Positions 24,927 to 32,557 of a stretch of 64,000 nucleotides of DNA are shown piece after piece (within the stretch, counting starts at the first letter, position 1; every line of letters begins with the position of its first letter). Location: positions 2,637,001-2,701,000 of the forward strand of contig CP054837.1 of assembly GCA_028768525.1 (NCBI GenBank), given 5' to 3'. This DNA comes from Desulfobacter sp. (lineage in GTDB: Bacteria > Desulfobacterota > Desulfobacteria > Desulfobacterales > Desulfobacteraceae). The translations under genes and the position numbers were made by a program. Under the pieces are notes generated by a model. The model was not told the origin of the DNA. It saw only the letters and a list, made by a program, of their open reading frames with translations, and did no database searches.

Positions 24927-26018
24927 TTACTTCGGGCCGGCATCGCCATTGTTTTCAAAGGCACGGACCTTGGGCAGCACGTCTTTGAATACCACCCCGT
25001 AGATTTCCCAGATAGTGACAAAAAGGGCCGCAATAATAGGCCCGATGATAAATCCGATGATCCCGAACATGGAGATGCCGCCCAGGGTGGAAAAAAGGAT
25101 GAGCAGATCGTGCATCTCCGTATCCTTGCCCACCAGCCGGGGGCGGAGCAGATTATCCACGCTGCCCACCACCAGGCCGCAGAACAGTGCCAGGCCCGCC
25201 GCCTTGAGCCACAGCCCCTTGGCCGCAAGCCAGAACGCCGCCGGCACCCAGACCAGTGCCGTGCCGATGCCCGGAATAATGGAAAGTACCGTCATCACCG
25301 TCCCCCAGAATACTGAACTGTGGATTCCAACAACGGCAAACGCAGCCCCCGAGGCTCCGCCCTGAACAATCCCGATGATGGCCGTTCCCTTGATGGTGGC
25401 CCGGGCCACCGAAGTAAACCGGTCCAAAAGGCGACGCTCATCCTCGTCGTCCAGGGGCATATAAAAAAGGATTTTTTCCAGGAGCCGGTGGCCGTCCATG
25501 AGAAAGAAGAACATGGTGTACAGCAGGATGGCCACGGTAAAAAGAAAGTTCACCGTGCCCATGGCCCCGGCCTGGAGCCCGGATACCAGGAACCGGGTCG
25601 CCACCTCCACCAGCTCGCCGGCCTTCTGGAAAATGGTTTCCCTGTAGGGCAGGATATCTTCATAAAAGGGAATTTTCTCCAGCCATTGGGAGAAGGCCGC
25701 CGGAGAGGCCAGCTGTTCCTGGACCCATGGGGTGGCCGACTGCCCCACCTTTATGGCCTGGGAGGTGACAATGCCCAGCAGCCCGCTCAAGGGGAGCAGT
25801 ACCATTAAAATGATAATCAGTATGGTCACGGAGGAGGCCAGGGCCTGCCGCCCGCCGGTCCAGGCATTGAGCCGCCGGTAAAGGGGATGGGCCAGGGCGG
25901 AAAAAATGCCGGCCAGCAGAATGGCCATGAGAAAAGATTTGATCATGACCAGAAATACTGCGGAAATAAAAAATATCATGAGCAGCAAAAAGGAAGGATG
26001 GATTAAATCTCGGTTCAT
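24927..26018 (-). CDS. AI-2E family (PerM/UPF0118) membrane permease
   Basis: 363 residues with about eight membrane segments. The N-terminal region has FLVMIKSFLMAILLAGIFSALAHPLYRRL and the C-terminal half has the typical VGIHSSVFWGTVMTVLSIIPGIGTALVWVPAA and GISMFGIIGFIIGPIIAALF motifs of the family that includes TqsA, PerM and sporulation YtvI. Members have been linked to export of autoinducer-2 or to Na+/H+ exchange; the substrate here cannot be read from sequence. GGGAGA lies 11 bases before the ATG. It is the first gene of a minus-strand run with gspG and uvrA, with gaps of about 83 bases. Confidence 0.88.
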   Translation of the reverse strand: MNRDLIHPSFLLLMIFFISAVFLVMIKSFLMAILLAGIFSALAHPLYRRLNAWTGGRQALASSVTILIIILMVLLPLSGLLGIVTSQAIKVGQSATPWVQEQLASPAAFSQWLEKIPFYEDILPYRETIFQKAGELVEVATRFLVSGLQAGAMGTVNFLFTVAILLYTMFFFLMDGHRLLEKILFYMPLDDEDERRLLDRFTSVARATIKGTAIIGIVQGGASGAAFAVVGIHSSVFWGTVMTVLSIIPGIGTALVWVPAAFWLAAKGLWLKAAGLALFCGLVVGSVDNLLRPRLVGKDTEMHDLLILFSTLGGISMFGIIGFIIGPIIAALFVTIWEIYGVVFKDVLPKVRAFENNGDAGPK

Positions 26019-26169
26019 GGGGCACGGGTCTCCCTAATAGTATTCTAAAATTTTTAACGATTTGGACCGGGAAGCGCCCGGCCCTAGGCTTCAGGATTAA
26101 TCTGCCTGACCGGAATCTACCATAGCCGGCCCGGCCATGCACTTAATTTTTATTGAATTTAAAAAAAGG

Positions 26170-26184
26170 TTCAATTATGTTGAA
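26170..26184. promoter_or_regulatory. Inverted repeat TTCAA-N5-TTGAA upstream of the YidD-like gene
   Basis: A 15-base palindromic site 41 bases before the TTG start at 26226, in AT-rich DNA. A further ATTGAA lies at 26152-26157. It may be an operator, but short AT-rich palindromes also arise by chance. Confidence 0.25.
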
Positions 26185-26225
26185 TTTTTTGGACCGTATA
26201 CCCGAACCCGTTCCGGAGCATCGCT

Positions 26226-26594
26226 TTGAAAAACACAATATATATCCTGCTTATTTGTACCGTTTCTGCCTGGATGCTGCCCGCCGCCCCGGCGGCTGCA
26301 GGCGACGATGAGACAGCCCGCCGGAACCCGGCCATTGCATTTTTCCAGGACCATATCTCGGCGGCCGACGGCAACCGCTGCCCCATGACCCCGTCCTGTT
26401 CGGCCTATGCCGCCCGGGCCGTCCAAAAACACGGCCTGGTCATCGGCTGGATAATGGCCTGTGACCGCCTGGTCAGATGCGGGAGGGATGAAGCCAGGAT
26501 TTCTCCCCACATCCGGATCAAGGGCCGGGAATATATTTCAGATCCCGTCAGTGCCAACGATTTCTGGTGGTTCTCAAAAAAGGAGGACAAATAA
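26226..26594 (+). CDS. yidD: YidD-like protein with N-terminal signal peptide
   Basis: 122 residues. The core (FFQDHIS...GNRCPMTPSCSAYAARAVQKHGLVIGWIMACDRLVRCG) matches the YidD family, whose signature is R-C-x3-P-S-C-S-x-Y and a later R-C. YidD proteins aid membrane-protein insertion by YidC. Unlike ordinary YidD this chain starts with a typical signal peptide (KNTIYILLICTVSAWMLPAAPAAAG), so export is likely and the role may differ. No yidC, rpmH or rnpA gene is adjacent. The start is a TTG with GGAG 8 bases upstream; no in-frame ATG precedes the signal sequence. It is followed one base later by the TPR gene. Confidence 0.8.
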   Translation: MKNTIYILLICTVSAWMLPAAPAAAGDDETARRNPAIAFFQDHISAADGNRCPMTPSCSAYAARAVQKHGLVIGWIMACDRLVRCGRDEARISPHIRIKGREYISDPVSANDFWWFSKKEDK

Positions 26595-26595
26595 A

Positions 26596-27561
26596 ATGCA
26601 ATCCCGTTTACCCAGCCGCTTCGGCAGAAGCCGATTTGCCGCCGCCCTCCTTTTTCTGGCCTGTTTCTGCCTGCCGACACCGGGAACCGCATCCGGTGCC
26701 CCCGGGCTGGTCATTACCCCGGATATTCAGTACGGATACGCCTTGGATCTGTTTAAAAAAGGGGATTACACCGCCGCCCAGGTGGAATTGAAACGGTTCA
26801 TCCACTTTTTTCCCGGGGATGCCAGGGTGGCAGAGGCGGAATTCAAAACGGCCATGGCCCTGTATCATTCCGGGCAGTTCCATGAGGCGGCCCGGCGGTT
26901 CAACGATATCATCCTTAAAGAGAAAGAGTCCCCCTACACCAGGGAATCCTATTTCATGCAGAGCAAAGCGTTCCAGGCCATGGACAACCCGGGGTATGCC
27001 GGGATCGTTCTCCAGAATTACCTCAAGCTCACCGAAGACCCGGAAACCCGGGACCGGATTTATCTTGAACTGGCCCGCCTCCACATCCGGGAAACCCGGG
27101 AGCTGGGGAAAAACCAGCTGGAAGAGGCCCAAAAATACCTGACCCTGATCTCACCGGACCGGAAAGGAGAATACAATGTCCCGGCCCGGCTGGCCGCCCT
27201 TGAAAAGGTGAAAGCCGCCCCCCAAAAGAATCCCGCAGCGGCCGGTATTCTGGCCCTTATCCCCGGCGGGGGATTTCTCTACTGCGAGCGGTACAAAGAT
27301 GCCTTTGTCACCTTCTGCCTCAACGCCGGCCTGATCTGGGGGGCGTACGAAGCCTTTGACAGTGGCAATCCCGCCCTGGGCGGGGTGGTCTCCTTTGTGG
27401 AATCCGGATTCTACGCCGGCAATATCTACGGATCCATCACCGCTGCCCACAAGTACAACAAGACCCAGCAGATCAAAATCCTGGACCGCCACTTCAACCT
27501 GACCGCAGGCATTGATCCCGGGAACGGGGCTTACCTCATCACCTTTAACCACGAATTTTAG
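26596..27561 (+). CDS. Exported TPR protein with C-terminal hydrophobic domain
   Basis: 321 residues from the ATG at 26596, which has AGGAGG at an ideal distance. A signal peptide (to about residue 36) leads to TPR-like helix pairs (GYALDLFKKGDYTAAQVELKRFIHFFPGDARVAEAEFKTAMALYHSGQFHEAARRFNDII), as in BamD-like proteins. After about residue 215 there are hydrophobic Gly/Ala segments (AAAGILALIPGGGFLYCERYKDA, GGVVSFVESGFYAGNIYGS) of the type seen in DUF5683-like membrane proteins. It is translationally adjacent to the YidD-like gene, so the two exported proteins probably act together at the envelope. Specific role unknown. Confidence 0.8.
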   Translation: MQSRLPSRFGRSRFAAALLFLACFCLPTPGTASGAPGLVITPDIQYGYALDLFKKGDYTAAQVELKRFIHFFPGDARVAEAEFKTAMALYHSGQFHEAARRFNDIILKEKESPYTRESYFMQSKAFQAMDNPGYAGIVLQNYLKLTEDPETRDRIYLELARLHIRETRELGKNQLEEAQKYLTLISPDRKGEYNVPARLAALEKVKAAPQKNPAAAGILALIPGGGFLYCERYKDAFVTFCLNAGLIWGAYEAFDSGNPALGGVVSFVESGFYAGNIYGSITAAHKYNKTQQIKILDRHFNLTAGIDPGNGAYLITFNHEF

Positions 27562-27584
27562 GCCACCGAAAAAAGGGAGACGCC

Positions 27585-28640
27585 ATGAATTCAAATCCAT
27601 ATCCATTTGAAACCGGGGTATACCGCCCGCCCAGCGAAGGGGGCAGCGCCTCCCTCCTGGTGAGGTTCACCCGGAACTGCCCCTGGAACCACTGCACCTT
27701 CTGCGCCATGTACAAAACGGAAAAATTTGAGCTCCGGCCCCTTGGAGAGATCAAGGCCGATATTGACGCCATGGCTGCCATGGCCTCGGACCTGAAGGCC
27801 CAATCCCGGCGTCTGGGCCAGGAAGGCCGGATGACAAGGGAAGCGGTCATGGCCCTGCTTGAAAAACACCCCGGCCTCAACTGTCACCAGGGGGCGGATA
27901 TGTTCATCCAGTGGCTGGCCGCCGGGGGCAGAACCGCCTTTATCCAGGACGGAAATTCCCTGATCATGAAACCGGCGGACCTCATCCAGGCCCTGTCCTA
28001 TCTGAAAACCACCTTCCCCTCCATTGAACGGATCACCACCTATGCCCGGGCCAGAACCCTTTCCCAGCGATCCATAGAAAACCTGAAAGCCATCCGGGAA
28101 GCGGGCCTGGACCGGGTCCACCTGGGGCTGGAAACCGGGGATGACACCCTGCTCAAACAGATTAAAAAGGGGGTGGACAGCCAGGGGCATATAAAAGGCG
28201 GGCAAAAGGCCATGGCCGCTGGATTCCAGGTATCGGAGTACTGGATGCCCGGCCTGGGCGGCAAAGAGAGGTGGGAGGCCCACGCTGACAGCACCGCAGA
28301 GGTACTCAACGCGGTAAATCCCCACTATATCCGGTCCAGGCCCTTTCGGCCCATCCCCGGCACCCCCATTTACAATGACGTAAACCAGGGGGGACTCACC
28401 CTACTTTCCCCCAGGGAGCAGCTTTTGGAACTGAAACGGATGGTTTCGGCCCTGACGGTCACCTCAAAGGTCTGTTTCGACCACATGGGCAACCACTGGC
28501 GCACGGCCACCGGGGATCTGGTATTTACCCATGATTACGAGGGCTATAAATTCCCCGAAGAAAAGGAAACGGTGCTGGAGCGGATCGACATGGGCCTGGC
28601 CTTTGGAGACCAGAAGCCCATGAATTTTATCCATCTATGA
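27585..28640 (+). CDS. Radical SAM protein with CX4CX2C cluster motif
   Basis: 351 residues. The cluster motif is Cys32-PWNH-Cys37-TF-Cys40, i.e. CX4CX2C instead of the common CX3CX2C. Other radical SAM landmarks are present: LEYI-like Gly/Glu strand VHLGLETGDDTLLKQIKKG and a long N-terminal (beta/alpha) run. It has no B12-binding or extra Fe-S domain. It follows the TPR gene by 23 bases and may be co-transcribed. It converges on the aldehyde:ferredoxin oxidoreductase gene with overlapping stop codons (6 bases). The reaction cannot be assigned from sequence. Confidence 0.82.
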   Translation: MNSNPYPFETGVYRPPSEGGSASLLVRFTRNCPWNHCTFCAMYKTEKFELRPLGEIKADIDAMAAMASDLKAQSRRLGQEGRMTREAVMALLEKHPGLNCHQGADMFIQWLAAGGRTAFIQDGNSLIMKPADLIQALSYLKTTFPSIERITTYARARTLSQRSIENLKAIREAGLDRVHLGLETGDDTLLKQIKKGVDSQGHIKGGQKAMAAGFQVSEYWMPGLGGKERWEAHADSTAEVLNAVNPHYIRSRPFRPIPGTPIYNDVNQGGLTLLSPREQLLELKRMVSALTVTSKVCFDHMGNHWRTATGDLVFTHDYEGYKFPEEKETVLERIDMGLAFGDQKPMNFIHL

Positions 28641-30383
28641 TGACCAGCCCCGCAGTTCACGGTATTCATCCATGAGTACAGCCATATCATCTTCAGTGAT
28701 GACCGCCCCGCTGTCCTCAAGGGGTTTGTGGAAGGGCCGCGGCAGTTTTTCATCCTCCGGCGTCATCCCCTCCCTGAGGTTAAATTCCCGGACCAGGGAA
28801 GAGATATTGGCCGCCACAGCCGAAAGCTCGCGCTTTGACCCTTCCATGCCCGTGGCCGCACGGATCATCTGCCCCAGCCGCTCCCAGGGGTAGAGATCCC
28901 GGTAGAACTTGCAGAGGATCAGGGCGTCAAAAAGGGTGAGGCGGTCCTCAAAATCAATGAACATTTCTGCCTTGCCCCGCACCTGCTCCTTGGGAATCAT
29001 TCCGGCCAGCTCGGGTTTGTAGAATGTGGACCGCAGATGGCAGGCCCCCCGGTCCGAAGAGGCATAGGCCAGGCCCATCCCCTTGAGCACCCTGGGATCA
29101 TACCCCGCCGGTTCCATGCCCTTGACATGGACGGCCTGGTCTTCCATGCCCCAGGCCCGGGCGGCATGGACGATGCCCCTGGCCAGCAGGGCGCCGGGAC
29201 CTTCTTTCCGAGCGATAAGGTTCAACAGGGTTTCAACGCCCCGGGCATCCCCGAAGGCAATGGGGTAGTCTGATTTTCCCTGTTCGTATGCCGCCATGGC
29301 AAAGGCGCAGAGGTTCCCGCCGCTGATTGTGTCAATGCCCAAACCGTCGCAGACATGGTTGAGCCGGGCGACCTCCTCCACCGATTCCACCATGCACAGT
29401 CCGCCGAAGGCGTAGAGGGTCTCATACTCCGGCCCCTCAAGGACCAGGCCCTTATGTTCCCCCTCCAGCACCCGGGTCATCCGGCCGCAGGAAAGGTAAC
29501 ACTTGGCACAGGCATGGGGACGAACCTCGCACCGGCTGTGGAGGGCGTCGGCTGAAATTTTTTCCCAATGGTCCGCCCTGCCCCGGGTCCAGTATTTGGT
29601 GGGGAAGGCATTGGCCGAATTCATGATCTTCACCATCTGGGGGGTGCCCATGGTTTTATAGGCATGGACCACGGGATGGTCCTTACCCTCTGCTGCCATG
29701 GTTTTCCCCAGCCCGGCCAGGGACTTGGGGTCATGAATCTCCTGTTTCCGGTCGCCGGTGAAATATACTGCCTTCACATTTTTGGAGCCGAGTACCGCAC
29801 CGGTGCCGGCCCGGCCGGCGCACCGCCACCCGTCGTTCTTAATCACCGAGCAGGCCACCCCGGCCTCGGCCGCCGGCCCCACCACACAGGTTCCGGATTT
29901 CCAGCCGCTTTTCTTATCCCCTGCAAAGGCCGCCCGGACCGCCTCTTCGGCGGCAAAGGTGTCCCGGCCGGCCAGGTGGCTGCCATCGTGGAATACCGCC
30001 CCGTCGGGATTGATTTCAAGCACGGTGAGTCCCGTTGCCTTCCCGCGTATGACCACAGCATCAAACCCGGTGGCGGATATGGCCTCGGGCAGCCGCCCCC
30101 CGGAATAGGACTCCGCATACAACCCCGTGAGGGGGGATTTGGTAAAGACCCCGTACCGGGAACTGCCCCAGGTCATGGTATTGGTCACAGGGCCGGTGGC
30201 GAAAATAATATGGTTGTCCGGCGAAAGGGGATCCACGCCCACGGGGTTTCGCCGGGACAGCAGCCAGGTGCCCAGGCCCTTTCCTCCGAGATACTCCCGG
30301 TATATTCTGTCATTGACCGCCTCCCGCTGGAAGGTCCCACGGGTCAGGTCAACGGATAATATCTGGTTAAAAAAACCTTTCAT
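28635..30383 (-). CDS. aor: Tungsten-type aldehyde:ferredoxin oxidoreductase
   Basis: 582 residues. The N-terminus (LSVDLTRGTFQREAVNDRIYREYLGGKGLGTWLL) and TWGSSRYGVFTKSPLTGLYAESYSGG are typical of the AOR family. The [4Fe-4S] ligands are visible as CAKCYLSC (CX2CX3C) with a distant Cys in ALILCKFYRDL. These enzymes use a tungsten bis-pterin cofactor to oxidise aldehydes to acids with ferredoxin, or the reverse, and are common in anaerobes. The ATG at 30383 has GGAGGA 7 bases upstream; the longer frame from 30407 is rejected. No separate ferredoxin-like subunit gene is adjacent. Confidence 0.92.
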   Translation of the reverse strand: MKGFFNQILSVDLTRGTFQREAVNDRIYREYLGGKGLGTWLLSRRNPVGVDPLSPDNHIIFATGPVTNTMTWGSSRYGVFTKSPLTGLYAESYSGGRLPEAISATGFDAVVIRGKATGLTVLEINPDGAVFHDGSHLAGRDTFAAEEAVRAAFAGDKKSGWKSGTCVVGPAAEAGVACSVIKNDGWRCAGRAGTGAVLGSKNVKAVYFTGDRKQEIHDPKSLAGLGKTMAAEGKDHPVVHAYKTMGTPQMVKIMNSANAFPTKYWTRGRADHWEKISADALHSRCEVRPHACAKCYLSCGRMTRVLEGEHKGLVLEGPEYETLYAFGGLCMVESVEEVARLNHVCDGLGIDTISGGNLCAFAMAAYEQGKSDYPIAFGDARGVETLLNLIARKEGPGALLARGIVHAARAWGMEDQAVHVKGMEPAGYDPRVLKGMGLAYASSDRGACHLRSTFYKPELAGMIPKEQVRGKAEMFIDFEDRLTLFDALILCKFYRDLYPWERLGQMIRAATGMEGSKRELSAVAANISSLVREFNLREGMTPEDEKLPRPFHKPLEDSGAVITEDDMAVLMDEYRELRGWSS

Positions 30384-30413
30384 TCTTTCTTCCTCCATGT
30401 ATTGCAATCCGTT

Positions 30414-30436
30414 ATTATATCATGTTTTAATAAACA
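30414..30436 (-). promoter_or_regulatory. Promoter and inverted repeat upstream of the oxidoreductase gene
   Basis: On the minus strand a perfect TATAAT occupies 30414-30419, about 30 bases before the ATG. No good -35 exists; its place is taken by the palindrome TGTTT-TAAT-AAACA (30423-30436). That arrangement fits control by a DNA-binding activator or redox regulator. Confidence 0.45.
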
Positions 30437-30570
30437 GCGCTTTATTTTCCGCCAAAATTTATTCCGGAAAAGGCCGATGTCCGTTGCACCCGTATGAACA
30501 AACTGACTGACCCGGTAATTTAAAACTACCAAAATATCCGGGGACCAGATAACCCTGAAAGAAAACCGCA

Positions 30571-31425
30571 ATGAAAACCCCATACACGCTTGCCTACTCC
30601 CCCTGTCCCAATGACACCTTTATTTTCAAGGGGATTGCCCGCCAGCTTATAGACACCCATGGCATGGACTTCAGCATTGTACTGGAGGATGTGGAAACCC
30701 TGAACCAGAATGCAGCCAAGGAAGCCTACCAGATCACCAAACTCAGCTTTGCCGCCCTGGGCACCCTTCTGGACCGCTATGCCCTGCTCAGGACAGGGGC
30801 GGCCCTGGGAAAAGGCTGCGGCCCCCTGATCATTTCCCTGCCCGGCCGAAAGCTGGATGGGAAAGAGGAACCAAGGGTGGCGGTGCCGGGCCTGGGTACC
30901 ACCGCCTACCACCTCTTTCGCTTTTACATGGCCGAGGCCTTTCCCGGAATGGCGTTTGAAGCGGTGCCCATGCCCTTTGAACAGGTCATGCCAGCGGTTA
31001 AGGGGGAAAAAGCCGATTTCGGCGTCATCATCCATGAAGGCCGGTTCATCTATCAAAACCAGGGTCTTGAAATGACGGCCGACCTGGGCCAGTGGTGGGA
31101 AGAGGCCACCGGGCTGCCCATCCCCCTGGGATGCATTGCCGTCCACAAAGAGCTGTCCGCTGACACCGCCTGCAGAATCCAAACCCTGATACGGGAAAGC
31201 ATTGACCACGGATTCGCCCACCCGGCCCAGGGCCGGGACTATATCAAGGCCTACGCCCAGGAGATGGAAGACCATGTGATTGACCAGCACATCGGCCTCT
31301 ACGTCAATGAATTTTCAAAGGATATCGGCGACCTGGGGACCCGGGCCGTACTCGCCTTTTTCGACCATGCCGCCCGGGCCGGCCTGATGCCGCCGGTGGA
31401 TCCGGAGGCCCTCTTTGCCTGCTGA
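30571..31425 (+). CDS. mqnD: 1,4-dihydroxy-6-naphthoate synthase (MqnD)
   Basis: 284 residues. The N-terminus LAYSPCPNDTFIFKGIA is the MqnD signature, followed by SFAALGTLLDRYALLRTGAALGKGCGPLI and VAVPGLGTTAYHLFRFYM, the fold of periplasmic-binding-like MqnA/MqnD enzymes. MqnD converts cyclic dehypoxanthine futalosine to 1,4-dihydroxy-6-naphthoate, a late step of the futalosine route to menaquinone. Other mqn genes are not in the window. It opens a plus-strand run: tilS overlaps it by 11 bases. The ATG at 30571 has only a weak purine-rich ribosome-binding site. Confidence 0.92.
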   Translation: MKTPYTLAYSPCPNDTFIFKGIARQLIDTHGMDFSIVLEDVETLNQNAAKEAYQITKLSFAALGTLLDRYALLRTGAALGKGCGPLIISLPGRKLDGKEEPRVAVPGLGTTAYHLFRFYMAEAFPGMAFEAVPMPFEQVMPAVKGEKADFGVIIHEGRFIYQNQGLEMTADLGQWWEEATGLPIPLGCIAVHKELSADTACRIQTLIRESIDHGFAHPAQGRDYIKAYAQEMEDHVIDQHIGLYVNEFSKDIGDLGTRAVLAFFDHAARAGLMPPVDPEALFAC

Positions 31426-32488
31426 ACCCCATACCGGTTTTATTGACCGGGTACGGCGCACCATTGCCGGATACGCCATGGCCGGACAAGGAGACAAACT
31501 CCTCATCGGCCTCTCCGGCGGCCCGGATTCCGTGACCCTGGCCCGGGTGCTCCTGGCCCTGAAAGATGAGATGGGGTTCTCCCTGGGGGCAGCCCACCTC
31601 AACCACAACCTGAGGGGAGAGGAATCCGTTAGGGACGAAAACTTTGTCCGGGAATTTGCCGCAGACGCCGGCATTGACCTCTCAGTTGAATCCCGGGATA
31701 TAAAGGCCTTTGCAAAAAAGCAGAAGCTGTCTCTGGAAGAGGCCGGGCGGAACGCCAGGTATGATTTTTTCAGCCGGACGGCGGCGGCCGGGGGATACAC
31801 CCGTATCGCCACCGGCCACAACCGGGACGACCATGTGGAACTGGTGCTCATGAATCTCATCCGCGGCACCGGGCCAACGGGACTCCGGGGGATCCCCCCT
31901 GTCCGGGAAGGCCGGTTCATCCGGCCATTGATCAATATGCCCAAAGCCGATATCCTGGCATTTCTGGCATCCGTGGACCAGCCCTTTGTCATGGACTCTT
32001 CCAATACAGACCCGGCCTTTTTGCGAAACCGGGTGCGGACCCGGCTCATCCCCCTGCTGGAGGCGGAGTACAACCCGGATATCAGAACCGGGCTGGACCG
32101 CCTCTCCGGCATACTGGCCCAGGAAGACGATTATCTTGAAACCGAAACCACACAGGCCTTGCACAGCATACTTCAGGAGGAGTCCCCGGAACGGCTCGCC
32201 CTGTCCGCACCGGAACTGTCGGCCCTCCACCCGGCCCTGGCCGCCAGGGTATTGCGCCGGGGACTGCAAAAAGTGAAACAGGACCTGCGCCGGATCAGCC
32301 ACACCCATATCAGGGACATCATCACCCTCTGCACCGGGGAACCGGGTAAAAGCCTGGACCTTCCCGGCCGGATCAGGGTATATAAACGACGGGGGCAACT
32401 CTGTATTCAAAAAGAGAAACTCCCCCTGCGGGAACTGGGTCGCCGTCAGAAGGCGGCGGGGGACAAAACCTGCCCTCCGTCCCCTTGA
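31415..32488 (+). CDS. tilS: tRNA(Ile)-lysidine synthase
   Basis: 357 residues. The PP-loop SGGPDS (about 32-37) binds ATP; LNHNLRGEES, IATGHNRDDHVELVLMNLIRGTG and PLINMPKADILAFL are conserved TilS segments. It puts lysine on C34 of the AUA-reading tRNA-Ile, changing codon and amino-acid identity. The length fits the shorter TilS class. The start is the TTG at 31415, with GGAGG 6 bases upstream; it overlaps the mqnD stop by 11 bases, implying coupled translation. The C-terminal domain is present (ends around LPGRIRVYKRRGQL). Confidence 0.94.
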   Translation: MPAEPHTGFIDRVRRTIAGYAMAGQGDKLLIGLSGGPDSVTLARVLLALKDEMGFSLGAAHLNHNLRGEESVRDENFVREFAADAGIDLSVESRDIKAFAKKQKLSLEEAGRNARYDFFSRTAAAGGYTRIATGHNRDDHVELVLMNLIRGTGPTGLRGIPPVREGRFIRPLINMPKADILAFLASVDQPFVMDSSNTDPAFLRNRVRTRLIPLLEAEYNPDIRTGLDRLSGILAQEDDYLETETTQALHSILQEESPERLALSAPELSALHPALAARVLRRGLQKVKQDLRRISHTHIRDIITLCTGEPGKSLDLPGRIRVYKRRGQLCIQKEKLPLRELGRRQKAAGDKTCPPSP

Positions 32489-32557
32489 TGTATCCTTTTT
32501 TATGTTTATATATAGTAAAGTTTTTATCGGTTTATTAACCTTAAGAGAGGAAAAACA

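Noticed and set aside
29568..30359. 263-residue plus-strand frame
   Set aside because: Antisense to the aldehyde:ferredoxin oxidoreductase gene, whose motifs are clear.
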